From NCBI RefSeq assembly GCF_014596975.1, contig NZ_JACVXD010000014.1, positions 1-55,401 of the forward strand: a DNA stretch of 55,401 bases, written 5' to 3'. The notes under the pieces were generated by a model that was not told the DNA's origin, did no database searches, and saw only the letters and a list, made by a program, of their open reading frames with translations. The number at the start of each line of letters is the position of its first letter. Positions within the stretch are counted from its first letter, which is position 1. The translations under genes were made by a program, and so were the position numbers. Positions 9,601-18,176 of the stretch are shown here, piece after piece. This stretch comes from Aestuariibaculum marinum (GTDB taxonomy: Bacteria > Bacteroidota > Bacteroidia > Flavobacteriales > Flavobacteriaceae).

Positions 9601-10111
9601 AAAAGTTTCCATCAAAATCAGACTGAACCCCGTTTGCAGTTCCCTTTTCCAAAATATTCGCTCCAGGCAAAGGCTGTCCATTTTCATCGGTTATTCGTCC
9701 TGTAATTTCAATGCCCTGACCATCTGGTTTAATCAAGTCTGGACTACTAATTTTCTCAACAATAATTACATCATCCTGAGACAATCTATAACTCACCTTG
9801 CTTTTTGAAAAAATATCCTCCAAAAGTGACTTCAATTCTATTTCTCCTTTTTTTAATTGTACCGAAGGAGCTTTCTTGAATAATTCTTCTGGATACAGAA
9901 AACTGTATTCCGTTTGTTTTAAAATAATTTTGAATACCTCATCGACTGGAATTTCAATGTCTTTTTCAATAATTATTTTTTCCTGGGAAAAACCGTCGAT
10001 GGAGCTAAATCCAAAGACCGTAGTGCAAATCAAAAAAACAAATACTTTCATAATAGTTTGAAGTAGCCGCTTTGTTATAAGCAGCCTGAGATAATTAAAT
10101 TTAATTTCCAT
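6629..10111 (-). CDS. SusC-type TonB-dependent transporter with STN signalling domain (PUL-A)
   Basis: The protein has 1160 residues. After a signal peptide (possible second start at MKVFVF) comes an STN (secretin/TonB N-terminal) domain at about residues 45-120, then a carboxypeptidase-like CNA-B domain (ITGRITDENGQPLPGANI), a TonB box region (LEEVVLVGYGTQRKKD), the plug domain and a 22-strand barrel ending in KTYSIGIDLKF. The STN domain normally contacts a FecR anti-sigma factor, and a FecR gene lies directly upstream. It therefore both imports the glycan and signals its presence. The domain order is seen; the substrate is unknown. Confidence 0.95.
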   Translation of the reverse strand: MEIKFNYLRLLITKRLLQTIMKVFVFLICTTVFGFSSIDGFSQEKIIIEKDIEIPVDEVFKIILKQTEYSFLYPEELFKKAPSVQLKKGEIELKSLLEDIFSKSKVSYRLSQDDVIIVEKISSPDLIKPDGQGIEITGRITDENGQPLPGANILEKGTANGVQSDFDGNFSLKVTNQGAVLVVSFLGYVTQEIQITEASFLDIGLKVDNNSLEEVVLVGYGTQRKKDVAGAISTVKGEDLVLSSSPSVGDALRGKAAGLQIVQNSAQPGGGLDFLIRGAGSVNASNQPLIVIDGFPITEFQQPDSGNRYDGGTQSILNSFNPNDIESISVLKDASATSIYGARAANGVILITSKKGKEGKVQVAYSASYSFQAYNDSYKLLGLKDWMQLRNEAAFENWAFLNRIYPYSDKTLEEAISNPVNGIPFTRFYSDEQINNAGQGTDWLSLVTRDGSTQQHNLSLSGGTNSTKYYLSGNLYKQDGVLKNSAFDRTSLRFNLDQKITNFLSFGMNLSMSRINNSNSQLGGDQFENSGIIRSALQYGPHIQAIDEEGNYPINPDNALEPNPYSLLTITDEGVIDRTLTNFFAELKPIKGLTARVQMGIDQGYSGRNTYLPRTTLWGALENGKASIASQKKNDELLDMTLNYSTIFDEEHNLSFLVGYSRQKYRSESANSGNSDFITDAFLWNNLNAGAGTKVLGSTKREDNLVSFFGRVNYVYKDKYILSSTIRRDGSSVFSRNNRFAIFPSLALGWDIAEESFMKNIQDQISQLKLRIGYGETGNADIGSNAFAAYYAQPAYLNPDESILIGVFPSRLENPDLKWETTKELNFGLDFQLFKGIVSGSVEVYNKEISDLLQVKPINSYNEINSVWANIGSTQSKGVEVTLNTVNVDSGDFRWESTLTFSKFKDSWKERAEDWKPAIYQQDNDPIRARYSYLSDGVMQIGEVVPAQPDLFPGQIKLKDINGYSRDEFGNPIVDEQGKFIPTGEPDGRIDDADIVLMGATDPDFIAGFSNRITYKNFDLKFHFNGMFGRKLVDPTDFAMGVSALGVATNGRNALTSVFDRWTPDNPTNTRPASHFGFTQYDSGDFFLQDAWFIRLQNLSLAYNLPSKWMGQLLTSAAIRFDAQNLFVITPYNGVDPETDSYVAAYPNVKTYSIGIDLKF

Positions 10112-10160
10112 AAATTTGACGTGTGTTGGTTTAGTTAAACATTAAATTAATACATGATTT

Positions 10161-10201
10161 AGGGATGAAGCGAAACGGCGAAATTTCAATACTTCATCCC
10201 T
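10161..10201 (-). promoter_or_regulatory. Hairpin between fecR-like gene and STN-SusC
   Basis: A perfect 10-bp inverted repeat (AGGGATGAAG at 10161-10170, CTTCATCCCT at 10192-10201) encloses a 21-nt loop. On the minus strand, the coding direction, no T-run follows it, so a simple terminator is less likely than an RNA-processing or stability element separating the FecR and SusC parts of the operon. Confidence 0.45.
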
Positions 10202-10202
10202 T

Positions 10203-11339
10203 TTATTTTAATACTATAGTCTTATTAATGACTTCATAATTTTCAATTATTCCAAAACCGCGAATAATTTCAAGTATTTCATCAATCTTTACGTTTTTCT
10301 TTAAAGCTCCATTAAATCTTTTACCCTCGGCTAGTTGATTTTCAAAAACAAAATCTACATCATACCATCTCGACATTACTTTAGTAATTTCCTTTAAAGA
10401 TTTACCTTCAAAAGAAAATACGCCATCTTTCCATGACACTTCGTTATATGTTAACACTTGCTGAACTTCAATTGTCTTCCTTTCTACATTAAGATTTGCC
10501 TGCTGATTAGGAAGTAAGTTTTGTTTTTGCAGTCCTGAACTAACTTCTACCTTACCTTCTACTAATGTTGTGTAAATATTAGACTCATCGTTATAAGCCT
10601 TAATGTTAAACTCTGTACCCAATACCTCGACTTCTTGCGATCGATTAATCACTTTAAATCTAGCGCCCTTATTTTCAGAACTAGGAGTAACATCAAAATA
10701 AGCCTCTCCATAAAGTAATTCTACTTCACGACTTTTACCTTCAATAAACTTAACAGGATAGCGTAATTTTGAATCTGAATTCAGCCAAACTTGAGTTCCA
10801 TCAGATAATTTTATAAAAAACTGACCACCTCTAGGAATAGTTAAGATATTATATACCAATTCTTCAGAAGCATTCTTGTTATATGCTATTTGTTTTCCAT
10901 CACTAGAAGCATTCTTTGCATTAAAAGCGACTCCCTCTTCTAATTGAATAGTTTCCCCAGTCTCTAAGGTTAAAATAGCTCTATCACTACCTATTTTTAT
11001 GTTACTAGATGATATTATTGGACTTTCATCTAATTCATTATCAAACAATACATTTTTAAATAAATACCCAGACATCATGACTCCAACTAACACAGCGGCT
11101 GCTACATAATACCATCTTTTTATTTTAAATACTTTATTTTGATCACTAATTACTTGCTTAACTCGCTCTAAACTTCCTACTTCATCAATGTCATTACACA
11201 ACATGTTAATGTTGTAATTTTCACGAACAAATTTTTCAAACTTTTTCTTGTTTTTATCTTTCTCAAGCCAATCAAGTAGTATTTCTAATTCTTCTTTAGA
11301 AATTGTATCTGTTAAATATTTTACTATTAAATTCTTCAT
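10203..11339 (-). CDS. FecR-family anti-sigma factor
   Basis: The 378-residue protein has an N-terminal cytoplasmic domain of about 75 residues that would bind sigma, one transmembrane helix (about 78-97, YVAAAVLVGVMMSGYLF), a periplasmic FecR domain (about 165-265; LTIPRGGQFFIKLSDGTQVW and FDVTPSSENKGARFKV) and a C-terminal DUF4974 domain (FSFEGKSLKEITKVMSRWY onward). It should hold the divergently encoded ECF sigma factor inactive until the STN domain of the PUL-A SusC reports substrate. Divergent spacing to the sigma gene leaves about 150 bp for promoters. Confidence 0.93.
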   Translation of the reverse strand: MKNLIVKYLTDTISKEELEILLDWLEKDKNKKKFEKFVRENYNINMLCNDIDEVGSLERVKQVISDQNKVFKIKRWYYVAAAVLVGVMMSGYLFKNVLFDNELDESPIISSSNIKIGSDRAILTLETGETIQLEEGVAFNAKNASSDGKQIAYNKNASEELVYNILTIPRGGQFFIKLSDGTQVWLNSDSKLRYPVKFIEGKSREVELLYGEAYFDVTPSSENKGARFKVINRSQEVEVLGTEFNIKAYNDESNIYTTLVEGKVEVSSGLQKQNLLPNQQANLNVERKTIEVQQVLTYNEVSWKDGVFSFEGKSLKEITKVMSRWYDVDFVFENQLAEGKRFNGALKKNVKIDEILEIIRGFGIIENYEVINKTIVLK

Positions 11340-11490
11340 TATTAAAAAATGATTGTTTTCTATTTCTTTTTATTATATCGTTACAACTTTTTAAAAACCC
11401 TTAGTTATAATTTATTTTTTTTTGTTTTTTTGTGTGTATCTTTCAAATTCAAACTCGCAAATCTTAACTAAAGACCTATTAATAGCTACA

Positions 11491-12081
11491 ATGGAGGATT
11501 GGGATCTTATCACCAAAATATCTGCAAACAATAGAGAGGCATTTGATACTTTATATAAAAAATATTATCGTCTGTTAGTAAATTATATAAGATCTTATAC
11601 TCACGATTTACAGCAAGCTGAAGATATTGTTCAACAAGTTTTTATTAATCTCTGGCTGGAACGTCAGGAGTTAAAAATAAGTAACACAGTAAAGGCTTAC
11701 CTCTATTGGGTTTCTTATACCGAATATTTAGATATTTATAGAAAAACTAAGCGGCGTTCTGATATTTTAGATGAACTGAAATTATCAGCTTTGAAGGATG
11801 TGATTTCCGAAGACCAATTTTATACCGAATTAAAAATTAAAAGATTAAAGCAGCTTATAGAAACATTACCTCCAACATCTAAAGAAGTGCTTAAACTGAA
11901 TAAATTTCAAGGTTTAAAATATAGCGAAATAGCAGAAAAACTAAACATATCCGTAAAAACTGTAGAATCTCATATGAGAACAGCTTTTAAACACATAAGA
12001 AAAGGATTTAAAAATCATGGTATTTATTTTCATTCATTTTTTAAATGTTATGAGTCTCTTTTAAAAAAAGCATTTAATTAA
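11491..12081 (+). CDS. ECF RNA polymerase sigma factor (FecI-like)
   Basis: The product is 196 residues from the ATG at 11491. An in-frame TTG at 11422 would add 23 residues unlike the family and is rejected. Sigma70 region 2 is at about residues 20-85 (AFDTLYKKYYRLLVNYIRSY, then DIVQQVFINLW). Region 4 is at about 125-180 (LPPTSKEVLKLNKFQGLKYSEIAEKL, quoted from positions 11866-11943, with the helix-turn-helix NISVKTVESH). It is divergent from the FecR gene and is its expected partner, activating the PUL-A operon. It is the only plus-strand gene of PUL-A. Confidence 0.92.
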   Translation: MEDWDLITKISANNREAFDTLYKKYYRLLVNYIRSYTHDLQQAEDIVQQVFINLWLERQELKISNTVKAYLYWVSYTEYLDIYRKTKRRSDILDELKLSALKDVISEDQFYTELKIKRLKQLIETLPPTSKEVLKLNKFQGLKYSEIAEKLNISVKTVESHMRTAFKHIRKGFKNHGIYFHSFFKCYESLLKKAFN

Positions 12082-12269
12082 AAATAATATCTATATTCTT
12101 ATTAAAACAATTTTAAAAATCTACCTTCAATAACAAAATACTCTTGGAAGAAATGAGTCAAATTTCTATTAATCCCACTTTTAATTAATATAATGTGGTA
12201 GTTTTGGGATTAACCAAATTTACTAAACTCTTTCTTACTGTAATTTTCATATCGTTTACCTTTACTATC

Positions 12270-14972
12270 ATGAGAAATAGCCAACTTATTCTGATATTTT
12301 TTTTCACAATAATACTTTTTAACTGTCAAAACACACAGGTTAAAAAACACAATATAGGATTTTCTCAATGCCTAAGCGATCATATGTGGAGAAATGCCAT
12401 GAATCATTCTATGCAAATTCAAGCTTCACTAAATCATAATGAAATTGATCTTACAAAGTTTGAAGCTCATGGTAGTACTAAAGTACAAATAGCACAAATA
12501 GAGGAAATGATTAAGAATAAATATGATTTAATTATCGTTTCTCCTCTAGTTCAAGACAGTATTGTTCCGGTTATAGAAAAAGCATACGATGCCGGAATTC
12601 CAATTATTCTTTTAGACCGAAAAATTAATTCTGACAAATACACTGCTTTTGTTGGGGCTGACAACTTGGAAGTAGGACAAACAGCTGCCAAATACATTTT
12701 ATCTAACTCTCAACAAAAAAACATACATGTTTTAGAAATAAAAGGTATTGGAAATTCATCTCCTGTAGAAGAAAGAAGCTTAGGTTTTCATCATGAAATT
12801 CAAAACAACCCAAATATTAACATTGTTAAAACTATTGAAGGAGTCAATCCTACCGAAATAGTAAAAACTTTAGATTCTTTAGGACCTAGAGGTATTGATT
12901 ACATTTATGCCTTTAATGATCAATTAGCCAAACAAGTTTGGGACTTAACCAATAAATTACAATTTGAAAAAAAACTAAAATTCATTGGAGTCGATGGATT
13001 AAACATTCCTGATGGAGGCATAGGATTGGTCCAAAACAATATTCTAAATGCAACAATTTTATACCCCACTGGTGGTGATGAAGCTATTAGACTTGCTTTA
13101 AGAATATTGAACGGAGAAAAGGTTCAAAAAAATAATATTTTACGAACAACTGTGATTGATTCTAAAAATGCGGAAATCATGAAGAATCAATTAGACAAGA
13201 TAAATCAACATCAAGAAGACATTGTCGCCCAACAAAACAAAATCAATGAACAAGAAAAAACATATTCTACTCAAACGAACATATTAAAACTTGTTCTAGG
13301 TCTTTTAATTACCAGTATTCTACTTGGTTCCTTTAGTATATATTCTGGTTTTAAACTTCGTAAAAAAAAGCGTGAGTTAGAACTAAGAAATAATAAAATC
13401 ACAATCCAACAGGAACATATTCAAAAAATAAGTGAAGCTAAAACTAACTTTTTCACCGGTCTCTCACATGAATTTAAAACACCTATTACTCTAATCCTCT
13501 CTTCTATTGAATCAATTTCAGACAATAAATCAATTAGAGATAATAAATTAATTAGAGAGGTAGGTTTAATATTTAACAATTCTAAAAGATTATTAAGACT
13601 TATAAATCAACTCATTGACTTTCGAAAAATAGAAGACAGAAAATTCATTTTGAAAGCATCAGAAACCAACTTGTATCAATTTTCAAAATCTATTTTTAAA
13701 GATTTTGAACGTGAAGCTCAGAAAAGGAATATTAAATTTTCTATTAACACAAACAATGAATTTTTAAAAGTTTTCATCGATAGAAATTTAATGGATAAGG
13801 TATACTTTAACATTTTATCTAATGCGTTTAAGTTCACTCCTAACAATGGTACAATTAGCATTGATATCATAGATGAAGAAACTAATTTTGTAAAGATCCA
13901 TTTTAGCGATTCTGGTATTGGTATTCCTGATACAGAAATGGATAAGGTTTTCATGCCCTTCTTTCAAGGTTCAAATAATAAAAAATCTAGCTCAGGCATT
14001 GGTTTACACCTTTCTAAAGAATTTATTGAATTGCATAAAGGTACTATTGAAGTAAATTCTAAAAATGGAGCGGAATTCATTATATCATTATATAAAGGCG
14101 ATGTACACTTAAGTTCTGATGAAATAATTTATGAGCCTGACATAATAGAAAACCCTACTTTAAGTTTTGAGACTGACTACGAAGATGACGCTTTTATTCT
14201 TAAAAATGATATAGATGAAGACAACAAAAACACCTTATTAATAATAGAAGACAATCCTGATCTCATAAGATACCTGAACAATAAACTTTCTGCTGAATTT
14301 ATTATTGAAACATGCGATGGGCATGGAGCCATTGAAAAGGCTTTTGAACTGATCCCCGATATAATTATTTGCGATGTTAACTTACCTGATAAAAATGGAT
14401 TCGAAATATGCGACATTCTAAAAAAGGATTTAAGAACATCACATATTCCTTCTATTATTTTAACCGCATACGATAGTAAAGAATCATACATTCAAGGGTT
14501 AGATTCGGGTGCAGATTTGTTCCTGACAAAACCTTTCAGTTTTACCATACTTTACAGATCCATTAAAAACTTACTTTTTAACAGAGAAAAGTTGCGTAGG
14601 CATCACATAAAAAACATTTATAAAACAGAACCTACAAATGACCTTTCTAATTCTGAGCAAGAATTTATTAATGACATGAATAAACATGTTCATGAAAACA
14701 TTGATGATTCCAGTTACAATGTAGAACAATTAGCTTCGGACCTAGGTATATCGAGAGTACAGCTTTATAGAAAAATAAAGGCTATATTAAATATTAACGT
14801 CAGTGACTATATCCAAAATCTACGATTAGAAAAAGCAAAAATATTACTTCAAGAATCGGCGCTTTCAATATCTGAAATAGCTTATTCGGTAGGATTTTCA
14901 TCCCCAAGTTATTTCTCTCTAACCTTCAAAAACAAATTTGGTAAATCTCCAAAAATGCACAGAAAAAAATAA
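12270..14972 (+). CDS. Hybrid two-component system regulator with periplasmic sugar-binding sensor (fructan-type)
   Basis: The product has 900 residues from ATG 12270. This start gives a clean signal (FFFTIILFNC); a GTG at 12195 is also in frame but poorer. A type I periplasmic-binding-protein domain (about 30-310: AYDAGIPIILLDRKINS, FIGVDGLNIPDGG) is followed by a transmembrane helix (about 340-365), HisKA with His400 (SHEFKTP), HATPase (NAFKFTPNNG, DSGIGIP), a receiver with Asp702 (CDVNLPDKNG) and an AraC-type HTH at the C-terminus. The same architecture is known in the Bacteroides fructan HTCS BT1754, which binds fructose. It lies directly upstream of the fructan operon and should activate it. 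Confidence 0.92.
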   Translation: MRNSQLILIFFFTIILFNCQNTQVKKHNIGFSQCLSDHMWRNAMNHSMQIQASLNHNEIDLTKFEAHGSTKVQIAQIEEMIKNKYDLIIVSPLVQDSIVPVIEKAYDAGIPIILLDRKINSDKYTAFVGADNLEVGQTAAKYILSNSQQKNIHVLEIKGIGNSSPVEERSLGFHHEIQNNPNINIVKTIEGVNPTEIVKTLDSLGPRGIDYIYAFNDQLAKQVWDLTNKLQFEKKLKFIGVDGLNIPDGGIGLVQNNILNATILYPTGGDEAIRLALRILNGEKVQKNNILRTTVIDSKNAEIMKNQLDKINQHQEDIVAQQNKINEQEKTYSTQTNILKLVLGLLITSILLGSFSIYSGFKLRKKKRELELRNNKITIQQEHIQKISEAKTNFFTGLSHEFKTPITLILSSIESISDNKSIRDNKLIREVGLIFNNSKRLLRLINQLIDFRKIEDRKFILKASETNLYQFSKSIFKDFEREAQKRNIKFSINTNNEFLKVFIDRNLMDKVYFNILSNAFKFTPNNGTISIDIIDEETNFVKIHFSDSGIGIPDTEMDKVFMPFFQGSNNKKSSSGIGLHLSKEFIELHKGTIEVNSKNGAEFIISLYKGDVHLSSDEIIYEPDIIENPTLSFETDYEDDAFILKNDIDEDNKNTLLIIEDNPDLIRYLNNKLSAEFIIETCDGHGAIEKAFELIPDIIICDVNLPDKNGFEICDILKKDLRTSHIPSIILTAYDSKESYIQGLDSGADLFLTKPFSFTILYRSIKNLLFNREKLRRHHIKNIYKTEPTNDLSNSEQEFINDMNKHVHENIDDSSYNVEQLASDLGISRVQLYRKIKAILNINVSDYIQNLRLEKAKILLQESALSISEIAYSVGFSSPSYFSLTFKNKFGKSPKMHRKK

Positions 14973-15015
14973 CAGTTTCTTAATATCATATTGATTGTAC
15001 TATCATATTAATACC

Positions 15016-15057
15016 AGTATTTTATCCCAAAATACAAGTATTTTACCATAGTAAAAT
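15016..15057 (+). promoter_or_regulatory. Candidate HTCS operator upstream of the fructan operon
   Basis: Two copies of AGTATTTTA lie at 15016-15024 and 15037-15045, 21 bp apart (two helical turns). Each also forms a small palindrome: GTATTTT/AAAATAC at 15017-15035 and ATTTTAC/GTAAAAT at 15040-15057. They are in the 256-bp gap before the first fructan gene. Direct repeats two turns apart are typical of AraC-type dimer sites. A similar 21-bp arrangement with a different core is found before the PUL-C regulator. The binding role is inferred. Confidence 0.45.
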
Positions 15058-15228
15058 GTAACTATTTTTATAATTCCAACTAAAAAAGAACAAAAAAACA
15101 CAACCTCAAATAACTGAAAACCAGGTTAATAAAATCAAATTAAGTTAATTTACAATTATGTAACAATTCTTATACGGTTTACTATGTTGGATATCTAGTT
15201 TTATAGAAATTAATTTTCCAACTAAATT

Positions 15229-18159
15229 ATGAATAAGAAAATATTGATCTGGTCTATCACGGCCGCACTTGCTGGTTTCCTATTTGGCTTTGATACAGTT
15301 GTTATATCTGGTGCCGAAAAAACATTACAACACATATGGAACTCATCTGATGTTTTTCATGGAACCGTAGTAATAGGTATGGCTTTGTGGGGAACTGTTA
15401 TAGGAGCTTTACTTGGTAGCTTTCCAACAAATAAATTAGGACGTAAAAAAACCTTAATTTGGATAGGTGTATTTTATACGGTTTCTGCTATTGGCTCTGG
15501 TTTAGCCAATGACCCATATACCTTTGCTTTATTTAGATTTTTAGGTGGCTTGGGTGTTGGGGCTTCTACTATTGCTGCTCCTGCATATATCTCTGAAATA
15601 GCACCCGCAAAAGACAGAGGGAAACTGGTAGGTTTATATCAGTTTAATATTGTATTTGGCATTTTAATAGCCTTCCTATCAAATTACCTCCTAAACGGTA
15701 TTGGAGAAAACGCTTGGAGATGGATGGTTGGAATTGAAGCTATACCTGCTGCCCTTTACACAATCATAGCTCTAAGTATTCCAAAAAGCCCAAGATGGTT
15801 ATTAACCAAATTAAGAAACAGTGAGGCTAAAAATGTTCTTCGAGTTATTAACCCGGGAGTAGATCCAGAACAATTAATGATGGAGATTAAAGATGAAATG
15901 AAAAACACCATTCCTAACGAAAATATTTTCATGAAGAAGTATAGACTTCCTTTAATCTTAGCTTTTCTAATTGCTTTTTTCAATCAATTATCAGGTATCA
16001 ATGCGTTGCTTTATTACGCGCCTAGAATACTAACCGAAGCAGGATTAGAAGAAAGTTCAGCCCTTTTAAGTAGTATTGGTGTCGGCATTACCAATTTACT
16101 CTTCACACTCCTAGGAATTACACTTATTGATAAACTAGGCAGAAAACAGCTTATGTACATCGGGTCTTTTGGATACATTATATCATTATCCCTTGTGTCT
16201 GCAGCATTTTTCTTCAATTGGGAAGGTGGAGCTGTTCCAATATTTTTATTCTTATTCATAGCAGCTCATGCTATCGGTCAAGGAACTGTAATTTGGGTAT
16301 TTATTTCTGAAATTTTCCCGAACCATTTAAGAGGATACGGTCAATCCTTTGGCAGCTCTGTACACTGGGTATTGGCTGCGGTAGTTCCTTCTTTAGTTCC
16401 TGTGTTGTTTTCAACCATTGGAGCCGGAATGGTTTTCTTGTTTTTCGCTATAATGATGGTATTCCAACTTCTATTTGTAATTTTTATGATGCCGGAAACC
16501 AAAGGTATTTCTTTAGAACAATTAGGTAAAACTTTAAGTAATTCAGGTAAATCAAAAACACTCAAAAAAGTAGCTAGTGTTGCTGTAATAATGTTTTTGA
16601 CTTTCTCATGTAAAGAAATTACAAAATCTAGCTTAGATAACGAAACCACCTCCGAGAATATAGTTTATACAGAAGAAACTTTATACCGTCCAAACTTCCA
16701 TTTTACCCCCAAAGAAAACTGGATGAATGATCCTAACGGTATGTTTTTTTTAAATGACACTTATCACCTGTTTTTTCAATACTATCCAGAAGGAAATAAA
16801 TGGGGTCCTATGCACTGGGGCCATGCTACAAGTAAAGATTTGATAACATGGACAGAAAATCCTATAGCTCTATATCCCGATGAACTAGGTTATATTTTTT
16901 CTGGTAGTGCAGTAGTAGACCTAAAGAACACTTCTGGATTTGGAGATGGTACAACTCCTCCTATAGTGGCTATTTTTACCCATCATGATCCAATTAAAGA
17001 AAAGGAAGGTCTTATTGACATCGAAAATCAAAGTATAGCCTATTCAATTGACGAAGGAAAAACCTGGATTAAGTATGCAAATAACCCTGTCTTAAAAAAC
17101 CCAGGAATTAAAAACTTTAGAGATCCTAAAGTGGTTTGGGACGAAAACCATCAACAATGGGTTATGGCTCTTGCTGCAGATGACAGAACCAAATTTTATA
17201 GCTCGAAAAATTTAAAGGAATGGGCGTTCATCTCTGATTTTGGAAATGACCTTGGTGCCCATGGCGGAGTTTGGGAATGTCCTGATTTTTTTCCTATGCA
17301 ATCCGAAAATTCTAATGAAACCAAATGGATTCTTCTTCAAAGTTTAAATCCTGGTGGTCCAAATGGAGGCTCTGCAACCCAATATTTCATTGGTGATTTT
17401 GATGGTAAAACATTTAAACTTGATGAAGACTTTAAAAAACAGTTAGACTTAAAAAAGGCGATCTGGCTAGATCATGGAATGGATAATTATGCTAGTGTTA
17501 CTTGGAATAACACTAACGGTAAAAACCCAATATCAATAGGATGGATGTCTAACTGGTTGTATGCACAAGATGTGCCCACCGAAACCTGGAGAAGCAGTAT
17601 GACTATCCCAAGAGAACTAAAACTAAATAAAACAGAAAATGGATTTTTTATTAGCTCTGAACCTGTTGATCAATTAGAAAATTATTTTTCCGATAAAATC
17701 ACCAAAGAAAACATCGAATTTAATGAAAAAACAATTTTAATCGACAGTAAAACTATAGACTTAACAAAGTCTGTAATAGATATAAAACTAACCGATTTAA
17801 CTACTGACGTATATACTTTCACGCTTTATAATACTATTGGAAACAACCTGAAATTCGGACTAGATAATGTTGAAAAACATCTTTTTATAGATCGTCAATC
17901 ATCAGGGCTAACAAATTTCTCTGAAGCATTTGGAAAACACGTTACGAAGGCCCCTCTTACCAAAGAATATCAAGAAGCCAGGATAAAAATCATATTAGAC
18001 AAAACATCGATAGAGCTTTTCTTTAACAATGGTCAAGAGGTGTTAACTGAAATATTCTTTCCAAATGAACCTTTCGACAAGTTAACAATAGAATCTTCAA
18101 GAAAAGAAGCTAAAATTTCAACTTTAAACGCGAATAAACTAAACATAAATAACAACTAA
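15229..18159 (+). CDS. Fusion protein: MFS sugar transporter + GH32 fructan hydrolase
   Basis: One 976-residue reading frame joins two enzymes. Residues 1-440 are a sugar-porter MFS protein with 12 membrane helices (NKLGRKK loop, RFLGGLGVGAS, PESPRW-like PKSPRWLL, PETKGISLEQL at the end). Residues 446-461 form an extra hydrophobic segment that looks like a former lipoprotein signal (VASVAVIMFLTFSC). Residues 480-976 are a GH32: WMNDPNG with nucleophile Asp501, FRDPK with Asp632, WECPDF with acid/base Glu683, then the C-terminal beta-sandwich. Both active parts look intact. The 13th segment would place the hydrolase in the periplasm beside the fructose permease. It is the first gene of the fructan operon. 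Confidence 0.9.
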   Translation: MNKKILIWSITAALAGFLFGFDTVVISGAEKTLQHIWNSSDVFHGTVVIGMALWGTVIGALLGSFPTNKLGRKKTLIWIGVFYTVSAIGSGLANDPYTFALFRFLGGLGVGASTIAAPAYISEIAPAKDRGKLVGLYQFNIVFGILIAFLSNYLLNGIGENAWRWMVGIEAIPAALYTIIALSIPKSPRWLLTKLRNSEAKNVLRVINPGVDPEQLMMEIKDEMKNTIPNENIFMKKYRLPLILAFLIAFFNQLSGINALLYYAPRILTEAGLEESSALLSSIGVGITNLLFTLLGITLIDKLGRKQLMYIGSFGYIISLSLVSAAFFFNWEGGAVPIFLFLFIAAHAIGQGTVIWVFISEIFPNHLRGYGQSFGSSVHWVLAAVVPSLVPVLFSTIGAGMVFLFFAIMMVFQLLFVIFMMPETKGISLEQLGKTLSNSGKSKTLKKVASVAVIMFLTFSCKEITKSSLDNETTSENIVYTEETLYRPNFHFTPKENWMNDPNGMFFLNDTYHLFFQYYPEGNKWGPMHWGHATSKDLITWTENPIALYPDELGYIFSGSAVVDLKNTSGFGDGTTPPIVAIFTHHDPIKEKEGLIDIENQSIAYSIDEGKTWIKYANNPVLKNPGIKNFRDPKVVWDENHQQWVMALAADDRTKFYSSKNLKEWAFISDFGNDLGAHGGVWECPDFFPMQSENSNETKWILLQSLNPGGPNGGSATQYFIGDFDGKTFKLDEDFKKQLDLKKAIWLDHGMDNYASVTWNNTNGKNPISIGWMSNWLYAQDVPTETWRSSMTIPRELKLNKTENGFFISSEPVDQLENYFSDKITKENIEFNEKTILIDSKTIDLTKSVIDIKLTDLTTDVYTFTLYNTIGNNLKFGLDNVEKHLFIDRQSSGLTNFSEAFGKHVTKAPLTKEYQEARIKIILDKTSIELFFNNGQEVLTEIFFPNEPFDKLTIESSRKEAKISTLNANKLNINNN

Positions 18160-18176
18160 CTATTAAAAACTAAATC

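Noticed and set aside
11422..11490. Longer ECF sigma protein from an upstream TTG
   Set aside because: The extra 23 residues do not look like sigma region 1 or 2, and the ATG at 11491 gives the usual family length.
13718..14491. Minus-strand reading frames inside the HTCS gene, and similar antisense frames elsewhere
   Set aside because: They lie wholly inside well-supported genes on the other strand, have no family features and have composition of out-of-frame translation.
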